Positions 40,301-47,891 of a stretch of 64,000 nucleotides of DNA are shown piece by piece (within the stretch, counting starts at the first letter, position 1; each line of letters begins with the position of its first letter). The translations under genes and the position numbers were made by a program. The notes beneath the pieces are model-generated. The model ran no database searches. It was given only the letters and a program-made list of their open reading frames with translations, and was not told where the DNA came from. Source of the DNA: Calothrix sp. NIES-4105 (GTDB lineage Bacteria; Cyanobacteriota; Cyanobacteriia; Cyanobacteriales; Nostocaceae); NCBI RefSeq assembly GCF_002368415.1, contig NZ_AP018290.1, forward strand, positions 6,823,717 through 6,887,716. Direction: 5' to 3'.

Positions 40301-41394
40301 TCAGGTTGTAAAGATTCAACTAGCTTCTCAAAAGGTAAATCCTGATGAGCATAGGCGCCTAAAGTAACAGAGCGCACTCTAGCTAACAATTCTAAAAACG
40401 TTGGATTTCCAGATAAATCAGTACGCAACACTAAACTATTGACAAAAAAACCAATTAACCCTTCTATCTCGCTACGGTTACGATTTGCAATTGGTGAACC
40501 CACAACAATATCGGTTTGTTGCGTGTAACGATAAAGTAAAATTTTAAATCCAGCCAAAAGCGTCATAAATAAAGTAACGCCTTCAAATTGGCTAAGTGTC
40601 TGTAAAGACTCACTTAACGATTGCGGAAGTTGTAAAAATTGCTTTTCTCCTCTGTAACTTGGAACAGGTGGTCTTATTCGGTCGGTAGGAAAATTTAATA
40701 CTTCTATACCATCTAACTGATTCCAGTAAGCTAACTGGGTTTCGAGAACTTCTCCAGTTAACCACGCGCGCTGCCATTGAGCGTAATCAGCATACTGAAT
40801 AGGTAAATCTGGCAAAATTGTTGTAGAGACGTTACATGTAACGTCTCTACAACACACGGCATTTTGATAAAACGCGCTTAATTCTCGAATTAACACCCCA
40901 ATTGACCAACCATCAGCCACAATATGATGCAGATTCAACAACAACACATGTTGAGCTTCCTCAAGTTGTATCAAAGTTACTCGCAGTAATGGTGCAGTAG
41001 TTAAATTAAAAAGGCGTTGAGATTCTTTAGTTGCAATTTGCCGTATTCGTATCGAGCGCTCTGCAACTTCAATATTGCGTAAATCAATTGTAGAAAGAGG
41101 TATGGTTATAGAAGGCGCAATTACCTGTACTAGTTCGGAGTCTACTAATATAAAAGAGGTGCGTAATACTTCGTGGCGCCGTGCTATCTCGTTAAATGCT
41201 TGCTCTAGCGCAGTTATATTGAGCAAACCTGTAAGACGAAGCGCTGTTGAGACATTATATAAAGAACTACTTTTGTGCAGTTGGTCAAAAAACCATAGCC
41301 GCTGTTGAGCAAATGATGTAGGAAAGACAAAAACCTCTGCTTGTTCAGAATTGAGTTTTTCTCCGGTTGCTGATGTACCTTGCTCAATTACCAT
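37357..41394 (-). CDS. Nonribosomal peptide synthetase, one module C-A-T-TE (NRPS3)
   Basis: 1345 residues. Condensation domain ~20-450 with HHIVADG (H156, H157, D161). Adenylation domain ~480-985 with YIIYTSGSTGKPKG, NAYGVTEATVW, YKTGDLGRYL and PAGKIDYHALP. Carrier protein with DNFFDLGGNSLLAVQL at ~1010-1085. Thioesterase ~1100-1340 with GWSFGG. By eye-alignment to GrsA the pocket residues read D-A-F-T-I-A-A-V-W-K, close to the Phe-type DAWTIAAxCK code, suggesting an aromatic or bulky residue (low certainty). A complete module with release domain but no partner alongside; it could follow an NRPS elsewhere. Three intergenic-type repeats lie in frame in the coding region (see repeat entries). 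Divergent from the heme/HAMP gene. Confidence 0.93.
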   Translation of the reverse strand: MVIEQGTSATGEKLNSEQAEVFVFPTSFAQQRLWFFDQLHKSSSLYNVSTALRLTGLLNITALEQAFNEIARRHEVLRTSFILVDSELVQVIAPSITIPLSTIDLRNIEVAERSIRIRQIATKESQRLFNLTTAPLLRVTLIQLEEAQHVLLLNLHHIVADGWSIGVLIRELSAFYQNAVCCRDVTCNVSTTILPDLPIQYADYAQWQRAWLTGEVLETQLAYWNQLDGIEVLNFPTDRIRPPVPSYRGEKQFLQLPQSLSESLQTLSQFEGVTLFMTLLAGFKILLYRYTQQTDIVVGSPIANRNRSEIEGLIGFFVNSLVLRTDLSGNPTFLELLARVRSVTLGAYAHQDLPFEKLVESLQPERSLSYHPLFQVAFSLQNTPVEALELPGLTFEVFEIENYTAKLDLEFHLWQDQGINVQVVYSTDLFDGATITRMLGHFQTLLESIVANPHQRVSDLQILTDVELHQLLIEFNPPLPPEIRGEEQRGVCFHQLFEVQVEQTPDAIALVFEDEQLTYRELNIRANQLAHYLQQVGVKPEVLVGICLERSIDMIVGVLAILKAGGAYLPLDPTYPAERLKFMLEDAQLTILLTHSYDTPFIKGDQLIYINQNSDITQQPPINPISQVTPNNLAYIIYTSGSTGKPKGVQIEHQGLSNLIHAQKSTFNLQPTARVLQFASLSFDASIFEIVMALATGGTLYLAKKESLLPGKPLTELLLRHKITHVTLPPTVLAVLPQTDLSELQTIICAGEPCTQDIVKKWKEGRRFFNAYGVTEATVWSTVAEITSVTEKLSIGRPITNTQVYILDKHENPTPIGVIGELYICSDGLARGYINSTLAREGGLRSYRPTLRGCGIGGIYKTGDLGRYLPNGDIEFLGRIDNQVKIRGFRIELEEIETVLTQHKDVQQSVVVVKNNQLIAYIVPNRHVPTTVELREFLKQKLPEYMAPSAFVILDFLPLTPAGKIDYHALPAPNHTTDKSFIAPRTETELTLFKIWAEVLNIERVSINDNFFDLGGNSLLAVQLIERIHKQLEQNLPLSALFLNPTIETLASQLCSDAPSWSPLVAIQPNGENPPLFCVHPIFGVVLPYFELAYNLGKNQPFYGLQPVGIDGESTPLTRIEDMAACYIEALRTIQPNGPYFLAGWSFGGLVAFEMAQQLHKSGDEVALLALLDTRAPVSSNQYHITDSLKYIFTVAARNIWSFLLDYCYLLLASNNNKFIKRIASNILSRFMQGDTAIANLISEESESQILNELTIRPMVRIFQANTKAALNYNPQVYPKRITLFKTNPQSKGAVQNLNFGWDILTSSEVDTHILPGNHLNMMKTPNVETLAQKLKACLLEKYSD
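38821..38892. repeat. GC-rich palindromic repeat inside the NRPS3 adenylation domain
   Basis: Elements CCCTCGAAGGGTGGGG, GAGCGAAGCCCGCC and TTCGCGGGC sit in the loop just before the YKTGD motif, coding for LAREGGLRSYRPTLRGCGIGG, where typical domains have a short loop. GAGCGAAG also occurs in the insert at the same place in NRPS1. Confidence 0.75.
39922..39972. repeat. CCCCCC/GGGGGG hairpin repeat in the C-A linker of NRPS3
   Basis: AACCCCCCTTTG and CCCCCCGAATTTCGGGGGG then AAGGGGGGATTA form nested arms. It codes for the linker NPPLPPEIRGEEQRG between the condensation and adenylation domains. This type of element is normally intergenic in cyanobacteria. Confidence 0.75.
40820..40853. repeat. 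34-bp perfect palindrome inside the NRPS3 condensation domain
   Basis: GTTGTAGAGACGTTACA and its exact inverse complement TGTAACGTCTCTACAAC meet without a spacer. It codes for the extra residues CCRDVTCNVSTT (about 181-192), which are absent from the equivalent loop of NRPS2. The motif is typical of dispersed cyanobacterial palindromes. Confidence 0.85.
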
Positions 41395-41711
41395 TGACTA
41401 TACCAACGTTATCGTCCTAATTTTAATATATAGATGGTTAAGAAAGCGCTATTAAACGCTACTTGCACTACCGAAGTGCCAATATCTCAGATTATCTTAT
41501 CACAAAATCATACACATTTTTTAATGTTTTCTACTGTTTAAAAAAATATAATAATTTGTATAATTGCAATTTAATTTTTTTTACAATTTCAAAAATCATC
41601 AATCGAGTTATGGTAGTTTTGCAGCTTATTTTTAGAGCTTGCCCTGAATTCCGCGCGTTTCGTCAAATGATGTATAAAACTAAACTTGAGCAGCATCAAA
41701 TATAACCAGAT
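41395..41711. other. Divergent intergenic region
   Basis: 317 AT-rich bases between NRPS3 and the heme/HAMP gene, so it holds both promoters. An 80-codon frame at 41463-41705 has a composition unlike a protein and no ribosome-binding site, so it is not called. Confidence 0.45.
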
Positions 41712-42599
41712 ATGAAAATCAACACAAAAGTCAATTTAATTCTAATAATCGTTTTTATTTGCGGTATTTTTATCAGCGGTACCGCTTTAGCTAATGTACT
41801 TGAACGAAAAACAGAGAGCGAAGTGTCTAGTAAAGCAGTAATGCTAATGCAAATAGCCAACTCTATCCGACAATATACCAATGAAAAAGTTCAACCTTTA
41901 TTGTTACCAAAAGTTGAGACTGAACAAAAATTTATTCCAGAGTCAATACCAAGCTTTTCAATAAGAGAAGTGTTTCAAATTTTTCATCAAAACAAAGATT
42001 ACGCCAACTTTACCTATAAAGACGCAACGCTTAATCCAACAAATTTGCAAGACAAAGCTGATAATTTTGAAAGTAATATTGTTAAAGAGTTTCGCAAAAA
42101 TCCAGCTTTACCTGATAGATCTGGTTTCCGAACAGATAAGGGAGAAAAACGATTTTATACTGCCCGACCTTTTAAAATAGAACACGAAAGTTGTTTACAG
42201 TGTCATTCTACACCAGAAAAGGCGCCGAAAAGCCAGTTAGCGACTTATGGTAGTGAAAACGGTTTTGGTTGGAAGTTGCATGATATTGTTGCAGCTCAAA
42301 TTGTTTATATTCCTGCTGAGGAGATATTTAATCAAGCAAGTCGCTCTTTTGTAATGGTGCTAAGTTTGTTAGGAGCTATTTTTACAGCGATTGTAGTCAT
42401 CATCAATCTCTTATTAAAGAAAATCGTACTCAAACGCATTAAAAGGATTGCGGCTGTAGCGGAACAAGTTAGCATTGGTGATATGAATGCTAATTTTGGT
42501 AAGCAAGATAAAGATGAAATCGGCGCCTTAGCGGAAGCGTTCAATCGGATGAAGTATAGCTTAGAAATTGCTTTAAATATGTTGAATAATCCAAGGTAG
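41712..42599 (+). CDS. Tll0287-like (DUF3365) c-type heme protein with HAMP domain
   Basis: 295 residues. A transmembrane segment (~8-28) is followed by a ~170-residue extracytoplasmic domain typical of DUF3365, containing FYTARPFKIEHESCLQCHS with the heme-c motif C161-x-x-C164-H165. A second membrane span (~210-235) leads to a HAMP domain (KRIAAVAEQVSIGDMNANF..DEIGALAEAFNRM). No kinase, cyclase or methyl-accepting domain follows, so an output partner must exist elsewhere. Tll0287 is a structurally known cyanobacterial heme protein proposed as a redox sensor; the same is inferred here. A hairpin separates it from the convergent caspase-like gene. Confidence 0.85.
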   Translation: MKINTKVNLILIIVFICGIFISGTALANVLERKTESEVSSKAVMLMQIANSIRQYTNEKVQPLLLPKVETEQKFIPESIPSFSIREVFQIFHQNKDYANFTYKDATLNPTNLQDKADNFESNIVKEFRKNPALPDRSGFRTDKGEKRFYTARPFKIEHESCLQCHSTPEKAPKSQLATYGSENGFGWKLHDIVAAQIVYIPAEEIFNQASRSFVMVLSLLGAIFTAIVVIINLLLKKIVLKRIKRIAAVAEQVSIGDMNANFGKQDKDEIGALAEAFNRMKYSLEIALNMLNNPR

Positions 42600-42605
42600 C
42601 GTTGG

Positions 42606-42625
42606 AGAGGGGGCTAGCCTCCCCT
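42606..42625. terminator. Hairpin between convergent genes
   Basis: AGGGG-GGCTAGCC-TCCCCT between the heme/HAMP gene and the caspase-like gene; probably a bidirectional terminator. Confidence 0.55.
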
Positions 42626-44720
42626 ACTTTAACATCCGCTGTTCAAACTTACAAGCTTGCTTTGGGTCAGGAATTACCAAAACTAACTTATTGATAAGTT
42701 CCGCACGTGAGATTTGCGGATTTGATTTTAATTGCTGTTGAACCATGAAATTAGCAATAGGACCAATTATATAAGCTAACTGAGTCGTACATTTACGAGT
42801 AAATTCTTCATCAACACTCTTATTACCAGATTTGTTTTGAGGTGCAAAAGCTTCTAAAATCGCCATTGCAGAAGACTGAAAGTGTTGTTGTTTTTCAGGC
42901 GCCAGGTAAGCGGCTAAATTTTTAACCAATAATTCTAAGCTACTTACTTGTCTCAAAGCTTGTTGTAATATAGTAGGCGCAATCGGTCCTATTTCTTGCT
43001 TTAACAACTTTTCGAGTTGTAAATATTGCTCCGAATCTATCTCTAATCCACCAGTTGGAATATCTGGTTGTTGAGTCAATTGAGATAAATTTACAGTATT
43101 ACCAATTGGTTTCTTTTCTTCTTGAACGCGAGATATATTACCAGGCAAAATATCAATTACGGCTTGTGTACCCGATAACCACGTATGCAGCTTAATGCCT
43201 TTTGCAATAGAGATATTTTCTAACTCACTAATCCAAGATGCAACAGGTAAACCAATCTGTGAATTTGCTTGGCTCAAAGTTTCAAATAACGCGCGTGTAA
43301 ATGCTTCTGGTTCTTCTGTCTTTGCCGCTGCAGTAATTAAACATTGTCCATTTTCTACCCCACATTGCAAATCTTCTATCCAGTTTTCTAAAGTATCAGC
43401 TTCTGGACAATCTAAAATAATAATCTGTTTTGATCCAGACGCCCGTCGTAATTCTTGCCTTAAAGCCGAGCGACTCAAACGGGCGCCATCACCCAAAACT
43501 AACCATGCTTCGCCATCTTCAATTTCTTCAATATACCCCCGCAAGTACAACAACGCCGTCGGAATACTTTTTTGACTACCAATTTGTGTCTGTGATGCTG
43601 GCTCATTACACCAACGAATTAATTTTTGGATTGAAGCGCGTATTTCTGATAAACCAAAGTCTTTGCAAGAAACATACTCGACTTCAAACCCACCATATGC
43701 TTTCAATACGCGACTTAAATCAGTTGCATTTACGTTTGGTAGATCATCGTTTGATAGCCCATCAATAACTACTGCTCGTCGTGGTAAAATTTGTTTTTCT
43801 ACGGTTTTAGCTTTAACCCCTAAAACTAACTCTCCCACACCTTCAACAATTCGCTTCGGTGTTTGCAACGGATATTCAGCATGTAACTTACTATCACCAC
43901 GTTTGAGCTTTTGCTGATTAATCAAACGCAGTTGCTGATTCATCTTATCTATATATTGCCGCGTCTCACGATACACATACTTATAAAGTCCATCAGCTTC
44001 AATTACACCATGCGAATCCGCAGCTTCTCCTAGCAACCCCTGCATCAAAAAATAAGTAAATACTCCATGTCCTAACTCTGGAAACTCCCAAGATTGTTGC
44101 CCTTGGTCGCATGATAATAAAGCACAAAATCCCTTACTTTGTGCCGCGCGCTGCCGTAATATATCCACCATCTGCGGCGCCGGATTGACTGGAGTTTCCA
44201 CTGCATTTCTAGCCCTACCCCCTCCCATCAATCGCATATCACCGCTATGACAAGTATCTAAACAAAGTAGCTGCTGATTCGCACTACTTTCTGAGAGCAT
44301 ACGTACCAATTCATTCATCCCTAACCCTGTCGCTAGCAAGTCGTCTTTGCGCGTATCTCTCATGCACAGCACAGCTTCTTGCTGACTTGGCTCTAACATT
44401 CCATGCCCAGAAAAGTATAATAATAGCGAATCTTGTGCTTGAGTTTGTGACACTATTCGTTGTAATGACGCGCGTACCACCTCCCTTGTCGGCGGTTGTG
44501 CAGTATTATCATGATGAATTATTACTTCTTTATTCGGAAATCCCTCTGTAGCTAATTCAAATGCCTCTCCTAACCCTTGACAATCTACAGCCGGGTAACG
44601 TAGAGAAGGTAAACCGTCATCTTGGTAGTCATTAATACCTACCAATAAAATCCACAGTTTGGCTTCTCCCGTTCTTAATGTATTAGTTGAGAAACTAGAA
44701 CCAACACCAACTGGAGACAT
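42624..44720 (-). CDS. Caspase-family (metacaspase/orthocaspase) protease
   Basis: 698 residues. The p20-like domain (~20-250) starts with AKLWILLVGINDYQDDGLPSL and carries both catalytic residues: H106 in YFSGHG and C157 in LDTCHSG. Prokaryotic caspase homologues of this type usually cleave after Arg or Lys. The middle part (~310-520) contains a second alpha/beta segment (RRAVVIDGLSNDDLPNVN, IIILDCPEADTLENWIEDL, CLITAAAKTEEPEAFTRALFETL) that looks like a degenerate second caspase fold without the Cys-His pair. The C-terminal ~130 residues are helical. It diverges from a sigma factor-DUF1822 pair across 555 bases. Substrate unknown; a link to the sigma factor is a hypothesis. Confidence 0.88.
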   Translation of the reverse strand: MSPVGVGSSFSTNTLRTGEAKLWILLVGINDYQDDGLPSLRYPAVDCQGLGEAFELATEGFPNKEVIIHHDNTAQPPTREVVRASLQRIVSQTQAQDSLLLYFSGHGMLEPSQQEAVLCMRDTRKDDLLATGLGMNELVRMLSESSANQQLLCLDTCHSGDMRLMGGGRARNAVETPVNPAPQMVDILRQRAAQSKGFCALLSCDQGQQSWEFPELGHGVFTYFLMQGLLGEAADSHGVIEADGLYKYVYRETRQYIDKMNQQLRLINQQKLKRGDSKLHAEYPLQTPKRIVEGVGELVLGVKAKTVEKQILPRRAVVIDGLSNDDLPNVNATDLSRVLKAYGGFEVEYVSCKDFGLSEIRASIQKLIRWCNEPASQTQIGSQKSIPTALLYLRGYIEEIEDGEAWLVLGDGARLSRSALRQELRRASGSKQIIILDCPEADTLENWIEDLQCGVENGQCLITAAAKTEEPEAFTRALFETLSQANSQIGLPVASWISELENISIAKGIKLHTWLSGTQAVIDILPGNISRVQEEKKPIGNTVNLSQLTQQPDIPTGGLEIDSEQYLQLEKLLKQEIGPIAPTILQQALRQVSSLELLVKNLAAYLAPEKQQHFQSSAMAILEAFAPQNKSGNKSVDEEFTRKCTTQLAYIIGPIANFMVQQQLKSNPQISRAELINKLVLVIPDPKQACKFEQRMLK

Positions 44721-45275
44721 ATCCTTTAACCCTATAATTAAATTTAAAAACGATTCTTATTTAACCTCAGAATTTTTGTTAGTAGTACAAAATATTCATG
44801 TCTGTTTCTAATGTAACAATAAATGTTCCCCTTTGCTGTTGCTAGTCATAACGGTCAGCTTGTTTTTAGAAATTATGCTTCTTATAACTATTGCCTATTG
44901 AAATAATATATTTTATAATATATTTTTATAATATAACATTGTTGTGGCACCTTTAGAGGTAACTAAAAACCTAACCCCTAACCCTACAAGGTAAGGGGAA
45001 CGATAATATAAGACTTTTAAGCCTCTAAGAGCATCGGGTCGAGGTTTGGAGAGGGTTTTATGTATATTTTAGACTTTTCAAACAACCTTTTATATATCCC
45101 TCTAAGGATAGATTGATTTAATAAAATTCCCGACTTATTCAATAAGTCGAGAATCTGACCCGCACACAGAGAAAAGTTATAGAATTTTGACATTAGCGCA
45201 TTAATTATGTAAACCACTACCCATCATATATATAGGTTATTTGTTCACGGATTATTACGAATAAGTTGTCGGCTT
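44721..45275. other. 555-bp divergent region between caspase-like and sigma-factor genes
   Basis: Carries both promoters. A perfect 9-bp inverted repeat, CGACTTATT-C-AATAAGTCG, at 45131-45149 could be an operator or terminator. A run with CCTAACCCCTAACCCTA near 44970 resembles other intergenic repeats. A 66-codon minus-strand frame at 45017-45217 has no ribosome-binding site and is not called. Confidence 0.5.
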
Positions 45276-46484
45276 ATGCAAGTGCGTCAAAGTGTAATTG
45301 AATTATTTTCAACATTCTTAGAGCTAGACGCTTCTAGGGTCATTGGCTGGGCTACTGATGCAAAATTGCGGCGCCATATGGTTAAAGAGCAAGCGCAGTT
45401 GCCGCAACCAGAACAATCTGAGGATTTTTGGGTATATTATTGGTATAAACTTTGGCAAAATTCACACTCAAGCTTAAGTAAAGAACATTTATCAGCTTAT
45501 CTACAAGAAGTATGTTACTGGGTTGCACGTAAAATGGTTACAGGTATTTCCTCATCCCAGTACACGGTATCTGATTGCTTTCAAATGACAATTATACGTG
45601 TCGATAAGGTCTTGAAAGGATATAAACCGAATATGGGGTTTAGCCTTAAAAATTATGGTAGTGCCGTATTGAGCAGTGAACTTAAAGAAATGTTGCGGCA
45701 GCAAAACGAAATTGATATTTGTACTAACTGGCGCCTATTAAAGAAACTAAGCCAAAAACGGTTAACAGAATCTTTGCAAAATGCTGGACAAAGTGGCGAG
45801 GCAATTGAGCGTTACGTGTTAGCTTGCAAATGCTACCAAGAATTATATGCTCCTGGACAACCAACGGGCACTCGTAGATTACAAAAGCCTTCGGAAGCTA
45901 CGTGGCAAAGCATTACTCAACTTTATAATGAGTTACGTTATACTCAACTAACTACTCCAGGCGCCGAATCAAACCCAGAAATGATAGAAAAGTGGTTAAC
46001 TAGTTGTGCCAAAGCAGTGCGGACGTACTTATACCCCAATATGACATCGCTCAATGCTCCTAGAAGCGAAGAAGATGGGGGGGAAGCTCAAGACTTTTTG
46101 CCGCAGCTTAGACAAGAGTCTTATATATCAGAAATTATTGCTGCTGAAGAACAAGTTGATAGACAATCACAACAAGCCCAAATTAGTGATGTATTAGTAA
46201 AAGCGATTAAAGAGCTTGACTCTGAAGCACAAAAAATTATCCAAATATACTACACTAAAGGGTTAACCCAACAGCAAATAGCCAAGGAGTTAGGAGTTAA
46301 ACAGTACACAGTTTCTCGGCGACTAGCCAAAGCTAGAGACACATTACTCGTCAAACTGGCAACATGGAGCCAGGAGTCGATGCATATTTCTCTAAATCCT
46401 TCGGTACTTAATTATATAAATACCGTATTGGAGGAATGGTTGCAAGCTTACTACAGCCCTAACTCCGCTAAATTGGAACAGTGA
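45276..46484 (+). CDS. Sigma-70 family RNA polymerase sigma factor
   Basis: 402 residues. Region 2-like helices lie around 80-140 (HLSAYLQEVCYWVARKMV, SDCFQMTIIRVDKVLKGYKPNMGFSLKNYGSAVLSSELKEMLRQ). Region 4 near 300-360 has the helix-turn-helix LTQQQIAKELGVKQYTVSRRLAKARDTLL. The ~150 residues between them are an unusual spacer, and a 40-residue tail follows region 4, so this is not a group 1/2 factor. It belongs to a type frequent in cyanobacteria and normally followed by a DUF1822 gene, as here (stop and next start nearly touch). The divergent caspase-like gene may be part of the same unit. The promoter recognised is unknown. Confidence 0.85.
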   Translation: MQVRQSVIELFSTFLELDASRVIGWATDAKLRRHMVKEQAQLPQPEQSEDFWVYYWYKLWQNSHSSLSKEHLSAYLQEVCYWVARKMVTGISSSQYTVSDCFQMTIIRVDKVLKGYKPNMGFSLKNYGSAVLSSELKEMLRQQNEIDICTNWRLLKKLSQKRLTESLQNAGQSGEAIERYVLACKCYQELYAPGQPTGTRRLQKPSEATWQSITQLYNELRYTQLTTPGAESNPEMIEKWLTSCAKAVRTYLYPNMTSLNAPRSEEDGGEAQDFLPQLRQESYISEIIAAEEQVDRQSQQAQISDVLVKAIKELDSEAQKIIQIYYTKGLTQQQIAKELGVKQYTVSRRLAKARDTLLVKLATWSQESMHISLNPSVLNYINTVLEEWLQAYYSPNSAKLEQ

Positions 46485-46486
46485 AT

Positions 46487-47650
46487 ATGACATTTAACAC
46501 ATCATCTACCCTCGATAACTCTACACATTTGTGGTTGGAAATTCCTGAAACCGAATTAGAAAGAAGTTGGCTTTCTCAACCCTTTTCTACACCTAACCGT
46601 CGTTGGGTAGCATATCTTAACCGCTTGACTCTTTCAGCATTTCTTCCTTGGCTGTATTCCGAGCATGGTGCCAATGCTAAACCATATCCCAACCAAGCAG
46701 CTTTACCTAGTATCTGGGAAGCTGTTAACGGTACTGCAATTAGCTTTGGTGATACAAAAATGGTATTAATTCCAACTGAAGCTTTAGATATTGATGAATT
46801 TCGTGTACCTCAAGAATGGGTAGACATCCCTAACTGGGTAGCCGACTACTATTTAGCAGTACAAGTTAACTTAGAAGAAAAGTGTATCCGAATTTGGGGA
46901 TATACAACCCACGCGCAACTCAAAAACTCAGCAAGTTATGACGCATTTGATAAAGCATATTGCTTGGACTCTGAAGAGTTAATATCAAATTTGAGTATTT
47001 TGTGGTTATCACAGCAACTTTGCCTTGATGTAAATACTCGTGCATCCGTGGCGCCTTTACCCGAATTACCACTAGCTCAAGCGCAAAACCTAATTCAACG
47101 CTTGGGAAACCCTAACGTGATTATTCCGCGTACTCAAATACCCTTTATCACATGGGGCGCTCTTTTACAACACGGTGGTTGGAGACAGCGTTTATACGAA
47201 CAACGCCAAGGACAACAACAATGGACTGTTGCCGAATGGTTACAAAACGGTGTATCTGATTTTGCTCAAAGATTTGGCTGGATAACTCTTGATACACAAG
47301 CTGCTTCTGGCGCGCGGGGTTCAAACGTGATAGAAACATCACCAACTATCGCGCGGAGATTAACTATAAACGAGAAGCAGTGTGAATTGCGAGTACTACC
47401 TCAAGGTAATATTAGAGATAGAATTTGGCGCTTTGAATTACGCGCGCTCCCAGGTGAATTACTTGCCACAGGTGTTAAACTACGACTTCTCACAGAAGAT
47501 TTACAACCGTTTGAAGGAAATGAAGTACAAGTGAGAAATAATATAGAAAGTATTTACCTTGAAGTCGCGCTTGGTGAGTCACCTGAAGGATTAGTTTGGG
47601 AAATTGAACCCACTCCAGATAACTTTGAACTAGAAATTTTATATTTTTAA
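46487..47650 (+). CDS. DUF1822 family protein
   Basis: 387 residues from ATG 46487, two bases after the sigma-factor stop; a GTG at 46481 overlapping that stop is the alternative. DUF1822 features: WLEIPETELERSW at the start, PNRRWVAYLNRLTLSAFLPWL, GTKMVLIPTEALD-type segment (GDTKMVLIPTEALDIDEFRVPQEWVDIPNWVADYYLAVQV), and the C-terminal EVALGESPEGLVWEIE. There is no membrane segment. The family is confined to cyanobacteria as far as I know and is strongly linked to sigma factors of this kind. An anti-sigma or sensor role is a reasonable guess from the coupling, not a demonstrated function. Confidence 0.85.
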   Translation: MTFNTSSTLDNSTHLWLEIPETELERSWLSQPFSTPNRRWVAYLNRLTLSAFLPWLYSEHGANAKPYPNQAALPSIWEAVNGTAISFGDTKMVLIPTEALDIDEFRVPQEWVDIPNWVADYYLAVQVNLEEKCIRIWGYTTHAQLKNSASYDAFDKAYCLDSEELISNLSILWLSQQLCLDVNTRASVAPLPELPLAQAQNLIQRLGNPNVIIPRTQIPFITWGALLQHGGWRQRLYEQRQGQQQWTVAEWLQNGVSDFAQRFGWITLDTQAASGARGSNVIETSPTIARRLTINEKQCELRVLPQGNIRDRIWRFELRALPGELLATGVKLRLLTEDLQPFEGNEVQVRNNIESIYLEVALGESPEGLVWEIEPTPDNFELEILYF

Positions 47651-47689
47651 CCCGATTTTATTACTCTGAATAAATAAATTATCCCGTAG

Positions 47690-47714
47690 GTTGGGTGGAG
47701 GAACGGAACCCAAC
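47690..47714. repeat. Hairpin repeat GTTGGGT...ACCCAAC
   Basis: GTTGGGTGGAGGAACGGAA followed by CCCAAC, downstream of the DUF1822 gene; same family as 34137-34167. It may terminate the sigma-DUF1822 transcript. Confidence 0.6.
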
Positions 47715-47891
47715 AAAAACTACTTGATATTGGGAAGCGAAAAGCGGTGGGCACGGCAAGAACGCGAATATAGAAGCAACATGAACGAGGTGCGTAAAAT
47801 TTCGTAGTGCTGAACAATTTTATACAAGTTTTACTTGAATTATGTTGTAAGTGCTAAGTGCCTGGGAATCATAAGAACAAAGCATAATGTC

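Noticed and set aside
37357..41394. Firm prediction of the NRPS3 substrate as phenylalanine
   Set aside because: Two of ten pocket residues differ from the Phe code and the alignment was done by eye, so only an aromatic or bulky tendency is noted.
41463..41705. 80-codon plus-strand frame between NRPS3 and the heme/HAMP gene
   Set aside because: No ribosome-binding site, AT-driven residue composition, and it occupies the shared promoter region.
45017..45217. 66-codon minus-strand frame between the caspase-like and sigma-factor genes
   Set aside because: No ribosome-binding site, contains the inverted repeat at 45131-45149, and has no recognisable domain.
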